From Bradyrhizobium sp. CCBAU 53421 (GTDB lineage: Bacteria > Pseudomonadota > Alphaproteobacteria > Rhizobiales > Xanthobacteraceae), in NCBI RefSeq assembly GCF_015291625.1, contig NZ_CP030047.1, positions 6,634,001 through 6,698,000 of the forward strand: a stretch of 64,000 nucleotides of DNA. The letters are read 5' to 3'. The notes under the pieces are model-generated. The model ran no database searches. It had not been told where the DNA came from and saw nothing but the letters and a program-made list of their open reading frames with translations. Shown here piece by piece: positions 47,231 to 55,669 of the stretch. Positions within the stretch are counted from its first letter, which is position 1, and the number at the start of each line of letters is the position of its first letter. The position numbers and the translations under genes were made by a program.

Positions 47231-48121
47231 ATGACGGACGCAGTACTCGGCACATCAGCTTCACTTGCCGCCACAGAGACGTTGGAGAGTCCGGCACGGC
47301 GCGCCTGGCGGCGGCTGATCCGGCGCAAGGGCGCCGTGCTCGGCCTTGCGGTGATCGCGCTCTTCATCCTGCTCGCCGGCTTGGCGCCACTGATCGTGCC
47401 CTATGATCCGATCGCGACGAGCTGGTCGCTGGTGCGCAAGGCGCCGTCGGCACAGCACTGGTTCGGCACCGACGAACTCGGCCGCGACGTGCTCGCCCGC
47501 GTCGTGTTCGGCGCCCGCGCCTCGCTGCTTGCCGGCGTCATCTCGGTTAGTATCGCGCTTGCGATCGGCGTGCCGCTCGGCCTCGTCGCCGGCTATCGCG
47601 GCGGCTTCATCGACGCGTTGATCAGCCGCCTCACCGACGCGATGCTGGCCTGCCCGTTCCTGATCCTGGCGATCGCGCTCGCGGCGTTCCTCGGCCCGAG
47701 CCTCGGCAATGCGATGATCGCGATCGGCGTCTCGGCGACCCCGATCTTCATCCGCCTGACCCGCGGCCAGGTGATGAGCGTCAAGGTCGAGGACTATGTC
47801 GAGGCGGCGCGCGCCATGGGCAACCCGCGCTGGCGCATCGCGCTGGTCCACATCCTGCCCAACATCCTCCCGGCGCTGCTGGTGCAGGCCACGCTGTCGA
47901 TCGCCGCCGCGATCATTGCCGAGGCCGCACTCTCCTTCCTCGGCCTCGGCCAGCAGCCACCGGCGCCGTCCTGGGGCAGCATGCTCAACGCCGCGCAGCG
48001 CTTCCTGACCAGCGCACCATGGATCGCGGTCTGGCCGGGGCTCGCGATCTTCCTGGTCGTGCTGTCGTTCAACCTGGTCGGCGACGGCCTGCGCGACGCG
48101 CTGGATCCGAAGGCGCGGTAA
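47231..48121 (+). CDS. peptide-type ABC transporter permease (DppC/GsiD family)
   Basis: A 296-residue permease with FGTDELGRDVLARVVFGARASLLAG and the docking loop VEDYVEAARAMGNPRWRIALVHILPN. It begins 4 bp after the partner permease and is the last gene of importer 2; a palindromic repeat follows 9 bp after the stop. Confidence 0.93.
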   Translation: MTDAVLGTSASLAATETLESPARRAWRRLIRRKGAVLGLAVIALFILLAGLAPLIVPYDPIATSWSLVRKAPSAQHWFGTDELGRDVLARVVFGARASLLAGVISVSIALAIGVPLGLVAGYRGGFIDALISRLTDAMLACPFLILAIALAAFLGPSLGNAMIAIGVSATPIFIRLTRGQVMSVKVEDYVEAARAMGNPRWRIALVHILPNILPALLVQATLSIAAAIIAEAALSFLGLGQQPPAPSWGSMLNAAQRFLTSAPWIAVWPGLAIFLVVLSFNLVGDGLRDALDPKAR

Positions 48122-48130
48122 ATCTCTCAC

Positions 48131-48232
48131 CGTCATGCTGAGGAGGCCGCGCAGCGGCCGTCTCGAAGCACGACGGCCCGACTGTGGCCGTGCATCCTTC
48201 GAGACGCCGCTTCGCGGCTCCTCAGGATGACG
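48131..48232. repeat. dispersed palindromic repeat, CGTCATCCTGAG family
   Basis: Arms CGTCATGCTGAGGAGGCCGC and GCGGCTCCTCAGGATGACG with inner CCGTCTCGAAGCACGACGG and CATCCTTCGAGACG. It sits between the convergent importer 2 operon and the frameshifted gene at 48258, and probably serves as a two-way terminator. Confidence 0.85.
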
Positions 48233-48257
48233 GGTCTTGCAGACCGCGCGGCTCGCC

Positions 48258-49000
48258 CTAGATCACCACCTCGCGCAACACCCTCCTGCAATCCATCTCG
48301 TATTCGAGATCGACCACCGGCGGGCGGCAGAAGTGCCAGGTCAGGCCCGAGCGGGTGGCGCCGCGGCGGACCAGCTCGTCGACGACCACGGGATGGATGT
48401 CGTGCACGGTGTAGGCCTGCACCGCCGTCGTCTCCTGCCAGCCGAAGCTGAACTCGGCAAGGCGGCGCTCCATCTCGCCGGCGGTGAAGCGGACCTTCTC
48501 CCGCCACGCGCCGGGGCTGAGATCGCGGTAGCAAACGATGCGGTCGGGATAGCTGGCCGTGCCGCTGCGGGCCTCGGCGCCGCCCGCGATCACGAAGGAC
48601 GGCGACGTGCTCGTGCTCGGCCGCGTGAACGAGAAGGCATGGAACGACGGCTCGGCCGGCGGATCGATCTCGGGGCAGACGTTGCTGCGCGCGACCGGAT
48701 TGATGGTGCCGTCGAACAGGCCCACTCGGCGAGCGTCTTGACGTAGTGCTGGTTGAAGGCGCGGAAGCCGTCCTCGGTAAAGGCAGCCGGCGAACGCAAT
48801 TCGCAGGCGCAGAACGCGGTCAGCGGCCGGCCGGCGTCCTTGATGTAGGCCGCAATCCGCGCAAAGCCTTCCGCAAGCGGCACCAAGCGATCGAAGCGCA
48901 CCCGCTCGATCTCATAGCCGGCGTTCGCCTGCGCGCCGCTTGAATATTGGAACACGGCCGGAATGAACCGGTAATTGCCCGCCGCAAACTCGCTCGCCAT
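48258..49000 (-). pseudogene. frameshifted RidA/CnbZ-like deaminase gene
   Basis: Two frames together make one protein. The first, from ATG 49000 with a GGAGGAA ribosome binding site, gives MASEFAAGNYRFIPAVFQYS to HYVKTLAEW. The second continues GLFDGTINPVARSNVCPEID to the stop at 48258. The switch falls at TGGGCC near 48721; one more G (TGGGGCC) would restore a protein of 247 residues. The sequence recalls 2-aminomuconate deaminase (CnbZ-type) proteins, but I am not sure of that. The break may be a real mutation or a sequencing error in the G run. Confidence 0.75.
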
Positions 49001-49046
49001 GCCTGTTTCCTCCCAATCTTGCGGTGAGGCTAGCACGAGACAAAGA

Positions 49047-49080
49047 AAAGGCGGCAGTGGCTTTCGCCAGTGCCGCCTTT
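49047..49080 (-). terminator. intrinsic terminator of the RND efflux operon
   Basis: A 10-bp perfect stem, AAAGGCGGCA / TGCCGCCTTT, encloses a smaller TGGC-TTTC-GCCA stem. On the minus strand it is followed by TTTTCTTT. It lies about 25 bp after the RND permease stop. Confidence 0.85.
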
Positions 49081-49104
49081 CCTGCGAGCATGAGCTTGGA
49101 GGGC

Positions 49105-52100
49105 TCAGGTCGGTTTCAACGCGCCGCCGCGGCCTTCGAGCTCGTAGTCGGCGATCTGCTTGGCGCGGTCGGAACGGGCCGCGGCCTGGTGGTCGGTCGC
49201 GATCACCGTGTAGACCATCGGCAGCACGAACAGCGTGAACAGCGTGCCGATCGTCATGCCGGTGACGACGACGAGCCCGATCGAGAAGCGGCTGGCGGCG
49301 CCGGCGCCCGAGGCGGTGAGCAGCGGCAGCAGGCCGGTGACCATCGCCGCCGTCGTCATCAGGATCGGACGCAGACGAATCCGGGCCGACATCTCGATCG
49401 CCGAACGGCGGTCCAGCCCCTCGTTGAGCTGCAACTCGTTGGCGAACTCCACCATCAGGATGCCGTGCTTGGTGATCAGTCCGACCAGCGTCAAGAGGCC
49501 CACCTGAGTGTAGATGTTCATGGTGGCGACGCCGAAGAACAGCGGGATCAGGGCGCCGACGATTGCCATCGGCACCGAGATCATGATCACGAACGGATCG
49601 CGCAGGCTCTCGAACTGCGCCGCCAGCACCAGGAAGATGATGATGATGGCGAACGCGAAGGTGACCAGCAGCTGGTTGCCTTCATGGACGTATTGCCGGG
49701 AGTCGGCCAGGAAGTCATAGCTGAAGCCGGACGGCAGCTTCTTGGCTTCACCCTGCAGGAACTCGACCGCCTGGCCCATCGACACGCCGGGCATCGGCAC
49801 CGCCTGGAAGGTCGACGAGTTGAGCTGGTTGTAGTGGGTCAGCGCGTTCGGATCGACGCCGGTCTCGACCGACACCACGGTGGACAGCCGCACCAGCTGC
49901 CCGGTGGCGGTGGGAACGTAGTAATCGTTGAATGCCTCAGGCGCGAGCCGGCTGGCGCGCGGCACCTGCGGGATCACCTGGTAGGAGCGCCCCTCGAGGT
50001 TGAAGCGGTTGACGTAGTTGCCGCCGAGCAGCGTCGCCAGCGCGCCGCCGATCGACTGCATGGTGATGCCGAGGTCACTCGCCTTGGAGCGATCGACCTT
50101 CACGCGGACCACCGGCTGGTTGAAGTCGAGGTCGCTGTCGGTGACGATGAACAGGCCGCTCTGGCGCGCGGCAGCCTTCAGCTTGTTCATCTGGTCGAAC
50201 ACCTGCTGGAATCCGGCCGTCGAAGAGATCACCATCTGCACCGGCAGGCCGCCGGGACCGCCGGGCAATGGCGGCAGGCTGAACGCGAACGCGCTGACGC
50301 CTTCGATCTTCGACAGCTCGGCCTGCACCAGCGGCTGCAGCGTCTGGGCCGAGCGCTTGCGCTCATCCCACGGCTTGAGCAGCATGCCGGCGAAGCCGCC
50401 CTGCGGACCGGTGATGCCGTTCAGGATGAACCGCAGGTCGGTCTCGGGAAACTTCTGGAACTCCTTGTCCATCTTGTCGCCGTAGAAATCGATGTAGTCG
50501 ATGTTGGCGTATTTCGGCGCCTTGGTCACCGCGAACACGATGCCCTGGTCTTCCTGCGGCGCCAGCTCCTTCTGGATGTGCATGTAGAGGAAGCCGACCA
50601 GACCGAGGATGGTCACGGCGAACAGCGCCGTGATCGGACGGTAGTCGAGCGAACGGTCGAGCTGGCGGCCATAGGCACGCGTCACCGCGCCGAACACGCG
50701 ATTGACCAGCTTGGCGAACCGCCCCTCTTCCGCGCTCTTCAGGAACACCGAGCACATCATCGGCGACAGAGTCAGCGCGATCACGCCCGACACGATCACC
50801 GAGCCGGCCAGCGTGAAGGCGAATTCGCGGAACAGCGTGCCGGTCACGCCGCCGAGGAAGCCGATCGGCGCGTACACCGCGGCCAGCGTGATCGTCATGG
50901 AGACGACCGGGCCGACGATTTCGCGTGCGCCTTTCAGCGACGCCTGCACCGGTGGCAGGCCCTCCTCGAGATGTCGATGGATGTTCTCCACCACCACGAT
51001 GGCGTCGTCGACCACGAGACCGATCGCCAGCACCATCGCCAGCAGCGTCAGCAGGTTGAAGCTGAAGCCTGCGGCCAGCATCAGGATGCAGACGCCGATC
51101 AGCGACAGCGGAATGGTGACGACGGGGATGATCACCGAGCGCAGCGAGGCCAGGAACAGGAAGATGACGACGACGACGATCAGGACTGCTTCGGTCAGCG
51201 TCTTCTCGACCTCGTCGATCGACGATTGGATGAACTTGGTGGAGTCGTAGGCCACCTTCATCTTCATCGAAGGCGGCAGGTTGCGCTCGAGGTCGGGGAA
51301 CAGCGCGCGCACGCCCTTCACGAGGGTCAGCGGGTTGCCCTGCGGCGTCGCCTTGATGCCGATGAAGATCGCATGCTCGCCGTTGAAGGCGACGCTGGCG
51401 TCGGTCGACTGCGCCGCGAGCTCCACCGTCGCGATGTCCTCGATGCGCACGAAGCCGCCGTCCTTCGCCTTCACGATCATTCGCTTGAACTGATCGATGT
51501 TCTGAAGGTCGGTATTTGCCGAGACGTTGGAGACGATGAAGAAGCCCTTGGTCTGGCCGGCGGCGGCCTGGAAGTTGTTGGCGGCGATCGCAGCCGCAAC
51601 GTCGTTGGGCGACACGCCGCGTCCGGCCATGCGGGTCGGATCGAGCCAGACGCGCATCGCGAAGGTCTGGCCGCCGAGGATGTCGGCCGATGCGACGCCG
51701 TCGACCGTCGACAGCACCGGCTGCACGACGCGGGTCAGATAGTCCGAGATCGCCGAGCCAGTGAGCTCCTCGCTGGAGAAGCCGAGATACATCACGGCGA
51801 TGGTGTCACCGGTCGCCTTGGTCACGACCGGATCGAAGGCTTCCTTCGGGATCAGGTATTTGACCGAGTTGACCTTGGCGAGCACTTCGGTCAGCGCCTG
51901 GTTCGGATCGTGGTTGAGCTTGACGTAGACCTGGATCGTCGAGGTGCCGAGCACCGAGTTCGACGTCATATAGTCGACGCCTTCGGCCGACGCGACGGCC
52001 TGCTCGATCGGCGTGGTGATGAAGCCGTTGATCAGCTCCGGCGACGCGCCGGGATAGGACGTCGTGATCGTCACCACGGTATTCGACAGGTTCGGATATT

Positions 52101-52206
52101 GCCGGATCGGCAGCACCATCGCCGCGCGCAAGCCGATCAGGAGGATCAGCAGGCTGACGACGACCGACAGCACCGGGCGCTTGATGAAAATATCAGTGAA
52201 GGCCAT
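49105..52206 (-). CDS. RND efflux transporter permease (HAE-1 family)
   Basis: A 1033-residue RND pump with twelve membrane segments and two large periplasmic loops. The N terminus is FTDIFIKRPVLSVVVSLLILLIG; the proton-relay aspartates are in LAIGLVVDDAIVVVENIHRHLEEG, and the second half has FALAAQFESLRDPFVIM-like and LVGLITKHGILMVEFANEL blocks. It exports drugs or other small amphipathic compounds. The ATG at 52206 is preferred to a TTG six bases upstream. No outer-membrane channel gene is adjacent, so it must use one encoded elsewhere. Confidence 0.95.
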   Translation of the reverse strand: MAFTDIFIKRPVLSVVVSLLILLIGLRAAMVLPIRQYPNLSNTVVTITTSYPGASPELINGFITTPIEQAVASAEGVDYMTSNSVLGTSTIQVYVKLNHDPNQALTEVLAKVNSVKYLIPKEAFDPVVTKATGDTIAVMYLGFSSEELTGSAISDYLTRVVQPVLSTVDGVASADILGGQTFAMRVWLDPTRMAGRGVSPNDVAAAIAANNFQAAAGQTKGFFIVSNVSANTDLQNIDQFKRMIVKAKDGGFVRIEDIATVELAAQSTDASVAFNGEHAIFIGIKATPQGNPLTLVKGVRALFPDLERNLPPSMKMKVAYDSTKFIQSSIDEVEKTLTEAVLIVVVVIFLFLASLRSVIIPVVTIPLSLIGVCILMLAAGFSFNLLTLLAMVLAIGLVVDDAIVVVENIHRHLEEGLPPVQASLKGAREIVGPVVSMTITLAAVYAPIGFLGGVTGTLFREFAFTLAGSVIVSGVIALTLSPMMCSVFLKSAEEGRFAKLVNRVFGAVTRAYGRQLDRSLDYRPITALFAVTILGLVGFLYMHIQKELAPQEDQGIVFAVTKAPKYANIDYIDFYGDKMDKEFQKFPETDLRFILNGITGPQGGFAGMLLKPWDERKRSAQTLQPLVQAELSKIEGVSAFAFSLPPLPGGPGGLPVQMVISSTAGFQQVFDQMNKLKAAARQSGLFIVTDSDLDFNQPVVRVKVDRSKASDLGITMQSIGGALATLLGGNYVNRFNLEGRSYQVIPQVPRASRLAPEAFNDYYVPTATGQLVRLSTVVSVETGVDPNALTHYNQLNSSTFQAVPMPGVSMGQAVEFLQGEAKKLPSGFSYDFLADSRQYVHEGNQLLVTFAFAIIIIFLVLAAQFESLRDPFVIMISVPMAIVGALIPLFFGVATMNIYTQVGLLTLVGLITKHGILMVEFANELQLNEGLDRRSAIEMSARIRLRPILMTTAAMVTGLLPLLTASGAGAASRFSIGLVVVTGMTIGTLFTLFVLPMVYTVIATDHQAAARSDRAKQIADYELEGRGGALKPT

Positions 52207-52250
52207 CGCCAACTCGATTCGTGTTGTCTGCCGTTTGCGGCAACATGTGG

Positions 52251-52320
52251 CGGAGGGCCAGTCGGCCCTCCGGGTTGATGATCGGGATCAGAGCTTCGCC
52301 TTGAATTGCCGAAGCTCTGA
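52251..52320 (-). promoter_or_regulatory. two tandem hairpins between efflux adaptor and pump genes
   Basis: A 9-bp stem CGGAGGGCC-AGTC-GGCCCTCCG (52251-52272) and an 11-bp stem TCAGAGCTTCG / CGAAGCTCTGA (52288-52320, 11-nt loop) lie in the gap between adaptor and RND pump. Without U-tracts they look more like attenuation or RNA-stability elements than full terminators. Confidence 0.55.
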
Positions 52321-52327
52321 CTTCTTA

Positions 52328-52380
52328 TTTTGACGCGTTTTCTTCACGCGAACCGGTGTCCACTTCGCTCGAAAACGCTC
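52328..52380. repeat. short dispersed repeat at the end of the adaptor gene
   Basis: A 53-bp sequence running from TTTTGACGCGTTTTC to CTCGAAAACGCTC, with inner TTCACGCGAACCGGTGTCC. I recognise this as a repeat that recurs between genes in Bradyrhizobium. Its last base touches the stop codon of the adaptor gene. Confidence 0.6.
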
Positions 52381-53573
52381 TAGTAGCGCGGCGGCTCGGC
52401 CGGAACCGGCGGCGGCGGATCGGTCGAGATGGCGACCGCCATGCCCGACTGCAGCTTGATCTGGCCGACGGCCACGACCTTGTCCCCGGCCTTCAGGCCC
52501 TTGAGGATCTCGACGCGGCCTTCGACGCGGTTGCCGGTCTTCACGAAGGTGCGGTCGGCGGTCAGCGTGGTCTTGCCGTCCTCGCCCTTCTTCTCCGTGA
52601 TCAGGAACACGGAGTCGCCGTACAGCGTGTAGTCGACCGCGGTCTCGGGAATGGTCACGACCGGCGGCTTCTCAGGCAGCACGATCGTGGTGGTCGCGAA
52701 CATGCCCGGCTTGAGGATGCTGTCCGGATTCTGGATCGTGGCCTGCACCCGGATGTTGCGGGTTTCGGTCGCGATCTGCGGCTCGATGGTCGTGATCTTG
52801 CCCTCGAAGGTGCGGCCCGGATAAGCGTCCACCGCGACCCGCACGGCCTGGCCGACCTTGATCTGCGAGCTCTGCTTCTCGGTCACGGTCAGGTTGGCGT
52901 ACAGCACCGACAGATCGGTCAGCGACACGATCTGCGTGCCGGCCGTCAGATACTGGCCGACTTCGACCTGGCGAACGCCGAGATCGCCTTCGAACGGCGC
53001 GCGGACCAGCTTCTGCGAGATCAGCGCTTCGGTCTTGGCAATGCCGGCCTTGGCCTGGTCGTAGGTCGCCTGCGCCGTATCGACGGTCGACTGCGGTCCG
53101 AACTGGCGTGACGCAAGCTGCTTGGCGCGGTCGAGCTGCTGCTCGCCCACGGTCGCCTGCGCCTTGAAGCTGGCGAGGTCGCCCTGCTCCGGTGCGTCGA
53201 ACAGCTGCACCAGCGGCGTGCCTGCCTTCACATGGCTGCCGGCGGTGAACAGGATCTCGGTGATGCGGCCCGGCACGTCGGTCGTGACATTAACCTGATG
53301 CACGGCGACGAGATCGCCGACGGCGGTCAACAGGTTCGGAATCACTTCCGTCTTCGCCTCGGCGGCCGTGACGTTCGACGGCGGCGGCTTATTGTTGGCG
53401 AAGAACTGCGCGATCATGTGGCTGCGGAAGGCGTTGAAGCCGACCAGCGCGCCGACCAACAGGGCCAGCAACAGTCCCACGATGATGAACCAGCGCACCA
53501 GGCGAACCGGGCGCTTGGCTTGCTTCTCCTTGAGCGGTTGCCCCGAGATGTGGCTTTCGGTCTGGATATTCAT
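52380..53573 (-). CDS. RND efflux periplasmic adaptor (membrane fusion protein)
   Basis: A 397-residue membrane fusion protein. A membrane anchor lies near residues 27-48 (FIIVGLLLALLVGALVGF) and no lipobox is present. The lipoyl/barrel-sandwich halves appear as VTTDVPGRITEILFTAGSHVKAGTPLVQL and RAPFEGDLGVRQVEVGQYLTAGTQIVSL, around a coiled coil. It links the inner-membrane pump to an outer-membrane channel. Start ATG 53573 lies 1 bp after the TetR stop; a GTG at 53582 would overlap it. Confidence 0.93.
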   Translation of the reverse strand: MNIQTESHISGQPLKEKQAKRPVRLVRWFIIVGLLLALLVGALVGFNAFRSHMIAQFFANNKPPPSNVTAAEAKTEVIPNLLTAVGDLVAVHQVNVTTDVPGRITEILFTAGSHVKAGTPLVQLFDAPEQGDLASFKAQATVGEQQLDRAKQLASRQFGPQSTVDTAQATYDQAKAGIAKTEALISQKLVRAPFEGDLGVRQVEVGQYLTAGTQIVSLTDLSVLYANLTVTEKQSSQIKVGQAVRVAVDAYPGRTFEGKITTIEPQIATETRNIRVQATIQNPDSILKPGMFATTTIVLPEKPPVVTIPETAVDYTLYGDSVFLITEKKGEDGKTTLTADRTFVKTGNRVEGRVEILKGLKAGDKVVAVGQIKLQSGMAVAISTDPPPPVPAEPPRY

Positions 53574-53574
53574 G

Positions 53575-54276
53575 TCATGCACTTTCTGCAGTTACCGACG
53601 TTCCTGCGCTCGGCGACGGCTGGCGGCCCAAATGAGTTGAAATTGCGGCTTCGGTAAGTCCGATGCCGCGAAGAATGAACTGGCAGAGCTGCCGCTCGGC
53701 CGCGGCGGCATCCCCATAGGGGAGACAAGGTGTCGCAGGCAGCTGCGTCAGTGCGCCCATAAGCACGGTATGGTGCGCAAACCAGAACAGGTTGAGCGGC
53801 TCGTCGCCGATCCGCGTCGCCTCGCCGGCGGCGATCGCCCGATCGAGCGAGGCGGCGAAGGTCGGACCGATCAGCTTGCCGACCTTGTCGTAGAGCAGGC
53901 GCGCAAACTCGCCGTCGTCGAGATGGCTCGTCACCATCAGCCGCATCCGCTGCGCCTCTTCCTGGTCCGGCGCGTCGCGCAGTTGCATGAAGTGGCCGAC
54001 CATGCCCTGCACCAGTTCGACCAGCGTCGCAGTCGACGGCTCCTGCCCGAGCAGATGGGCGAGATCGGGATCCGCCTCGCACTCCTCGGCAAGGATCTCG
54101 GCGTAGAGCGCAGCCTTGGACGGGAAGTGCTTGAACAGCAGCCCTTCCGAAATGGCAGCCGCGGCCGCCACGCTCTTTGTCGTGGTGCCGGCAAAGCCGT
54201 TGCGGGCGAAACACCGCTTTGCGGCGCTCAGGATCAACTGACGCCGCAAGTCACTCGTCATGCGTAAGGTAGACAT
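53575..54276 (-). CDS. TetR-family regulator of the efflux operon
   Basis: A 233-residue TetR protein. The DNA-binding domain is QLILSAAKRCFARNGFAGTTTKSVAAAAAISEGLLFKHFPSKAALYAEIL; the C-terminal helical domain binds a ligand. It is the first gene of the adaptor-pump operon and so probably represses itself and the pump. The ATG at 54276 would be only a few bases from the predicted transcription start, so the message may be nearly leaderless; ATG 54261 is an alternative. Confidence 0.9.
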   Translation of the reverse strand: MSTLRMTSDLRRQLILSAAKRCFARNGFAGTTTKSVAAAAAISEGLLFKHFPSKAALYAEILAEECEADPDLAHLLGQEPSTATLVELVQGMVGHFMQLRDAPDQEEAQRMRLMVTSHLDDGEFARLLYDKVGKLIGPTFAASLDRAIAAGEATRIGDEPLNLFWFAHHTVLMGALTQLPATPCLPYGDAAAAERQLCQFILRGIGLTEAAISTHLGRQPSPSAGTSVTAESA

Positions 54277-54283
54277 TTGGGTC

Positions 54284-54314
54284 GTGAGTAATCACTCACT
54301 TTACCAAAAGTCAA
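54284..54314 (-). promoter_or_regulatory. promoter and TetR-type operator of the efflux operon
   Basis: Minus strand TTGACT (-35, 54309-54314) and TTACTC (-10, 54286-54291) have 17-bp spacing. The perfect inverted repeat GTGAGT-AATC-ACTCAC (54284-54299) covers the -10 box, as expected for an autoregulatory TetR site. Confidence 0.6.
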
Positions 54315-54340
54315 GGTTCTATTGCACCGCGAAAGCCACT

Positions 54341-54931
54341 TTAAATAGGAGTGTGGCCGATCGACCCTCTGATGCGGTTGACGAGGTAGGTGCCGTCGCG
54401 GCTGGACAGCACGCGCTCCAGATTGGCCCCGTCGATCTTTGCGCTGGCGAACCGCGGCCCCGCCGTAACATCTTGCAAAGACGAGGCAAAAGCCTCGACC
54501 TCAGCCATCGTGGAGATCGCCCGGCTATCACCGATTCCGCATGCTTTGGCAACACCCACGAGGTCGGCGGTTCCGCCGGTGTGGCTGGCCTGGCCGCCGG
54601 TCTCGCCATAGGCCTCATTGTCCAACACGACGATCGAGAGATTTTTGGGCTGCTGCAGGCCGACGGTGGCGAGGCTTCCCATCCCCATCAGCATCTCGCC
54701 GTCGCCGGTGATCACGACGACCGGCAATGTCGGCTGGGCCAGCGCCAGGCCGAGCCCGATCATCACGGCGCCGCCCATGCCGCCCCAGAGATAGAAGTTG
54801 CGGTCGTGGTCGCCGGCGGCGGCGATGTCATAGGTCGAGGCACCGAGGCCGCCGACGGCGAAGGCGCCCTTGCGATCCCTCAGCAGTTCGGAAACCACGG
54901 CGCGGCGGTCGAGGAGATTGGCTTTGCTCAT
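54341..54931 (-). CDS. thiamine-diphosphate-dependent decarboxylase, beta subunit-like (ComE/phosphonopyruvate decarboxylase type)
   Basis: A 196-residue protein with the thiamine-diphosphate motif GDGEMLMGMGSLATVGLQQPKNLSIVVLDN and a preceding YLWGGMGGAVMIGLGLAL. It matches the C-terminal half of sulfopyruvate/phosphonopyruvate decarboxylases, which here are encoded as two proteins. The ATG at 54931 overlaps the alpha-type gene stop (ATGA). The 2-oxo acid used is unknown; no sulfonate or phosphonate genes are near. Confidence 0.87.
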   Translation of the reverse strand: MSKANLLDRRAVVSELLRDRKGAFAVGGLGASTYDIAAAGDHDRNFYLWGGMGGAVMIGLGLALAQPTLPVVVITGDGEMLMGMGSLATVGLQQPKNLSIVVLDNEAYGETGGQASHTGGTADLVGVAKACGIGDSRAISTMAEVEAFASSLQDVTAGPRFASAKIDGANLERVLSSRDGTYLVNRIRGSIGHTPI

Positions 54932-55461
54932 TTGGTGAAGACCTTTGCCCCGATCAGGCGCTGCGACAGCAGCACGGCGGTTGGCGTGCAGGCGTTGTAG
55001 GCTTGCGCCGCGCCGGCTTCGACGACCTCGCGCACCTCGTCTGGACGCGAGGCACGCAACACCTTGATCCCCGACAGCTCGAGAATGCCTTGCGTGTTCG
55101 AACCCATAGGCACCTGCCATGGATTGAACTCGCCCCATTCGCCGCGCATCGTCACCAGCGTGAGGAACGGCAGGCGGAAGATCTGCACCAGCGACAGCAT
55201 GTTGATGCAATTGCCGACGCCGCTGGATTGCATCAGCAGCACGCCGCGCTGGCCGCCGGCCCAGGCGCCTGCGAGCAGCGCGACGCCTTCTTCCTCCGTG
55301 GTCAGCGCAATGCCGCGCATCGAGGACGATCCCAGCACGCGCTCGATCAGTTCCGAATGCCCGGCGTCCGGCACGTAGGGCACCTGGCGCACCTCGAAGC
55401 GCTGCAATATCGAAAAAATCCCCTCGGGCCAGGCGGCCGCGGACTCGGCTCGGGCATGCAT
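54928..55461 (-). CDS. thiamine-diphosphate-dependent decarboxylase, alpha subunit-like (ComD type)
   Basis: A 177-residue protein that matches the N-terminal (pyrimidine-binding) half of the same enzyme class: VPDAGHSELIERVL, ALTTEEEGVALLAGAWAGGQRGVLLMQSSGVGN with the catalytic glutamate in TTEEEG. Together with the overlapping beta gene it would form one decarboxylase. It is divergent from the P450 gene at 55670, with 208 bp between. Confidence 0.87.
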   Translation of the reverse strand: MHARAESAAAWPEGIFSILQRFEVRQVPYVPDAGHSELIERVLGSSSMRGIALTTEEEGVALLAGAWAGGQRGVLLMQSSGVGNCINMLSLVQIFRLPFLTLVTMRGEWGEFNPWQVPMGSNTQGILELSGIKVLRASRPDEVREVVEAGAAQAYNACTPTAVLLSQRLIGAKVFTK

Positions 55462-55669
55462 CGGCGTTTCCGGCTCTCTGTTGTTTGGCCGCGACTGTAG
55501 AGGGGCGCGCGCGCTTCATCAAAGCGCAATACCGCATATGGCTCTGCGATTTACTCGCATCGCGCGGCGCGCGGTACGCTGCTCCCGGTGCCCGCAAATT
55601 GTATTGCATGGCCGCCGCCCGCAGCTTACGATAGTTGCAAATGAAACTAATAAGGGTTGGATATCCGCC

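Noticed and set aside
49024..52278. 1084-residue plus-strand reading frame
   Set aside because: It is the complement of the RND pump gene; the composition (Asp-Arg-His-rich, low complexity) shows it is a shadow frame.
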